NCBI RefSeq assembly: GCF_002920635.1
Contig: NZ_PQSR01000009.1
Span: 1-64,000 of the forward strand
Source: Streptomyces sp. Ru72
GTDB lineage: Bacteria > Actinomycetota > Actinomycetes > Streptomycetales > Streptomycetaceae
DNA length: 64,000 nt
Reading direction: 5' to 3'
Below, piece by piece: positions 63,598 to 64,000 of this stretch (position 1 is the stretch's first letter; every line of letters starts with the position of its first letter). Under the pieces are notes generated by a model. That model was not told where the DNA came from. It made no database searches and saw nothing but the letters and a program-made list of their open reading frames with translations. A program made the position numbers and the translations under genes.

Positions 63598-64000
63598 ATG
63601 GCCGGAACACTGTCCGAGAGCAACTCCCGCGCCGACGGGACGGGGACGGCCGCCACAGCGGCAGTCGCCGTGCGCGGCCTGCACAAGCGCTACGGCGAGG
63701 TGGAGGTCCTGCGGGGTGTGGATCTCGATGTCGCCGCGGGCGAGACCGTCTGTGTGATCGGCCGGTCCGGTTCGGGCAAGTCGACGCTCCTGAAGTGTAT
63801 GAACCTGCTGGAGCCGCCGACGGCGGGCGAGATCCGCCTGGGTGGCGACCTGATCACGGGTCCGGGCGTGGACGTCGACGCGGTCCGCACCCGGGTGGGC
63901 ATGGTCTTCCAGCACTTCAACCTGTTCCCGCATCTGAGCGTCCTGCACAACGTGACCGTGGCCCTCCGCAAGGTCCGCGGGATGGGCAGGCAGGAGGCCG
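63598..64000 (+). CDS. amino-acid ABC transporter ATPase (3' end outside window)
   Basis: 134 codons are visible from ATG 63598, with GGAGG upstream inside the end of the permease gene. Walker A is IGRSGSGKSTLLKCMNLLEPP and the Q-loop region reads GMVFQHFNLFPHLSVLHNV, both typical of GlnQ/HisP-type ATPases. The signature and Walker B lie beyond the window edge. It energises import through the preceding permease. Confidence 0.92.
   Translation, partial: MAGTLSESNSRADGTGTAATAAVAVRGLHKRYGEVEVLRGVDLDVAAGETVCVIGRSGSGKSTLLKCMNLLEPPTAGEIRLGGDLITGPGVDVDAVRTRVGMVFQHFNLFPHLSVLHNVTVALRKVRGMGRQEA

Overview
The window is high-GC actinobacterial chromosome and reads as Streptomyces. Nearly all coding is GC3-rich, start codons are often GTG, a WhiB-like (Wbl) regulator is present, and one Flp/Tad pilus locus, an oxyR-ahpCD unit and the fumarase/glpX/xse/ispH/ppgK/ychF block sit together. 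I see no rRNA or tRNA gene, no CRISPR array, no intact insertion sequence and no prophage gene.

Layout: (1) 1-7.9 kb: a truncated Rpn-like nuclease gene, then a divergent D-amino-acid/keto-sugar unit. On the minus strand are a D-serine-dehydratase-like enzyme and an N-acyl-D-amino-acid deacylase; on the plus strand are a PfkB kinase, an IclR regulator, RidA and a GntP permease, joined by 4-nt overlaps. (2) 7.9-14.4 kb: two tandem paralogous small proteins, a divergent LysR/EamA pair, argG behind an ARG-box-like promoter, and a secreted GH18 chitinase with a DasR-type operator upstream. (3) 14.8-26.1 kb: a Tad/Flp locus with a CpaB-like protein, a CpaE ATPase fused in frame to a TadE pseudopilin, a second TadE, CpaF, TadB, TadC, a histidine kinase/response regulator pair, Flp pilin, a TadG-like protein, a lipoprotein and an OmpA-family protein whose frame is broken at a C-tract. 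(4) 26.2-35 kb: assorted enzymes (RibD/DHFR-like, LLM oxidoreductase, methyltransferase, DUF192), cis-prenyltransferase, PIN-PhoH protein (PhoH2), a lytic-transglycosylase-like secreted protein and an AI-2E family membrane protein. Two of these genes have long, hairpin-rich leaders. (5) 35-44.9 kb: ahpD-ahpC divergent from oxyR, a PadR-controlled FtsX-type ABC exporter, an SPFH protein translationally coupled to a ribbon-helix-helix protein, and a bifunctional penicillin-binding protein. (6) 44.9-60.6 kb: SpoIIE-type phosphatase, DUF402 protein, class II and class I fumarases separated by a G-rich repeat tract, DUF1707 protein, wblI, glpX, DUF4245 protein, xseB, xseA, ispH, ppgK, DUF6542 protein and ychF. 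(7) 60.7-64 kb: a Uma2-family gene between two similar 20-bp motifs, an ArsR-like regulator, and the start of an amino-acid ABC importer that runs off the window.

Recurring themes: many genes, especially from 52 to 63 kb, carry a TANNNT-like -10 hexamer only 6-7 nt before the start codon and no ribosome-binding site, which suggests leaderless transcripts. Convergent gene pairs are separated by long, perfect hairpin terminators. The observations I would check first are the CpaE-TadE fusion, the C-tract frameshift in the OmpA-family gene, the structured leaders of the PhoH2 and transglycosylase genes, and the repeat tract between the two fumarase genes.
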